Origin: Fidelibacterota bacterium
GTDB taxonomy: Bacteria; Marinisomatota; Marinisomatia; Marinisomatales; Marinisomataceae
Direction of reading: 5' to 3'
NCBI GenBank assembly: GCA_012963075.1
Contig: DTWI01000083.1
Coordinates: 1-6,094, forward strand
Length of the DNA stretch: 6,094 bases
Shown: positions 5,676 to 6,094 of the stretch, in pieces
Position numbering within the stretch: the first letter of the stretch is position 1
How the letters are laid out: every line of letters starts with the position of its first letter
Translations under genes and position numbers: made by a program
The notes under the pieces: model-generated
Told to the model about the DNA's origin: nothing
The model's input: the letters and a program-made list of their open reading frames with translations, nothing else
Database searches by the model: none

Positions 5676-6094
5676 TTATATAATTAACATACTATCACCG
5701 TAACTGAGAAAGCCGTAATTTTTCTTTTTAGCTTTTTTATAGGCTAATTTAATAAAATCATGATCTGCAAAAGCTGCAACAAGCATTAAAAGCGTACTTT
5801 CTGGTGAATGAAAATTTGTTATTAGTCCATTTACAATTTTAAAATCATATGGAGGATGAATAAATTTATTTGTCCATCCTTTTTTAGGAGAAATCAGAAA
5901 TCCAGAAACATTCACAGTTTCTAATGCGCGGCACGTGGAAGTTCCAACTGCAAAAATTCGTCTTTTCTTTCTTTTTGCTTCATTAATAGCTAAAGCGGTT
6001 TCAGGATTAACTTCAAAATATTCTGAATCCATATGATGTCTATTTAAATCTTCAACTTGTACGGGCTTAAAAGTTCCTAACCCAATATGCAAAG
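5676..6094 (-). CDS. queA: S-adenosylmethionine:tRNA ribosyltransferase-isomerase, C-terminal part (runs off the right edge)
   Basis: QueA transfers the ribosyl part of S-adenosylmethionine to preQ1 at position 34 of tRNAs with GUN anticodons, forming epoxyqueuosine. About 138 C-terminal residues are visible; the family has about 340-350, so the start is outside the window. The reading frame stays open to the edge, and the TTG at 6092 is an internal Leu codon of the T-L-H-x-G-L-G-T-F motif, not a start. Motifs are HIGLGTFKPV, HHMDSEYFEV, FAVGTSTCRALE, the conserved GWTNKFIHPPYDF and NGLITNFHSPESTLLML segments, and the terminal GFLSYGDSMLI. The stop lies 3 bases before ispD, so queA heads or precedes the MEP genes in the same transcript. 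The neighbouring tRNA-Gln (UUG) is not a queuosine substrate. Confidence 0.97.
   Translation of the reverse strand, partial: LHIGLGTFKPVQVEDLNRHHMDSEYFEVNPETALAINEAKRKKRRIFAVGTSTCRALETVNVSGFLISPKKGWTNKFIHPPYDFKIVNGLITNFHSPESTLLMLVAAFADHDFIKLAYKKAKKKNYGFLSYGDSMLII

Overview
The window is a compact, low-GC stretch of bacterial chromosome in which every gene lies on the minus strand. Read in the direction of transcription (right to left), the order is: queA (3' part) - ispD - ispF - ispE - tRNA-Gln(UUG) - prs - rplY (long CTC/TL5 form) - pth - hppA (5' part). There are almost no intergenic gaps. Four of the seven protein-to-protein junctions overlap (ispD/ispF, ispF/ispE, prs/rplY, pth/hppA) and the other gaps are 2 to 22 bases. 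No terminator-like hairpin with a T-run was seen between any two genes, so the whole window looks like one transcription unit, or part of one.

Region by region: about 5676-6094 is the C-terminal part of QueA (queuosine modification of tRNA). 3724-5672 holds three consecutive enzymes of the MEP isoprenoid pathway, IspD, IspF and IspE. 3650-3721 is a tRNA-Gln gene starting 2 bases after the ispE stop. 2662-3627 is PRPP synthetase. 1959-2669 is ribosomal protein bL25 with a C-terminal beta domain and a long acidic tail. 1384-1953 is peptidyl-tRNA hydrolase. 1-1384 is the N-terminal ~461 residues of a membrane-bound, ion-pumping pyrophosphatase that runs off the left edge. The only stretches without protein-coding sequence are the tRNA and its short flanks.

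The genes are housekeeping functions: isoprenoid precursors, PRPP for nucleotides, translation (tRNA-Gln, bL25, Pth, tRNA modification) and pyrophosphate-driven ion pumping. One loose biochemical link is that IspD, and most PRPP-using reactions, release pyrophosphate, which HppA would hydrolyse to build an ion gradient. This is inference.

Organism: a low-GC bacterium using the MEP pathway. From general knowledge, the order ispE - tRNA-Gln - prs - rplY - pth is familiar from Deltaproteobacteria-type genomes, and the compact AT-rich style resembles uncultivated marine lineages. The sequence alone does not let me assign a phylum. I did not find an undescribed system. The points worth a second look are unusual active-site substitutions in IspF, IspD and IspE, and the arrangement of the operon.
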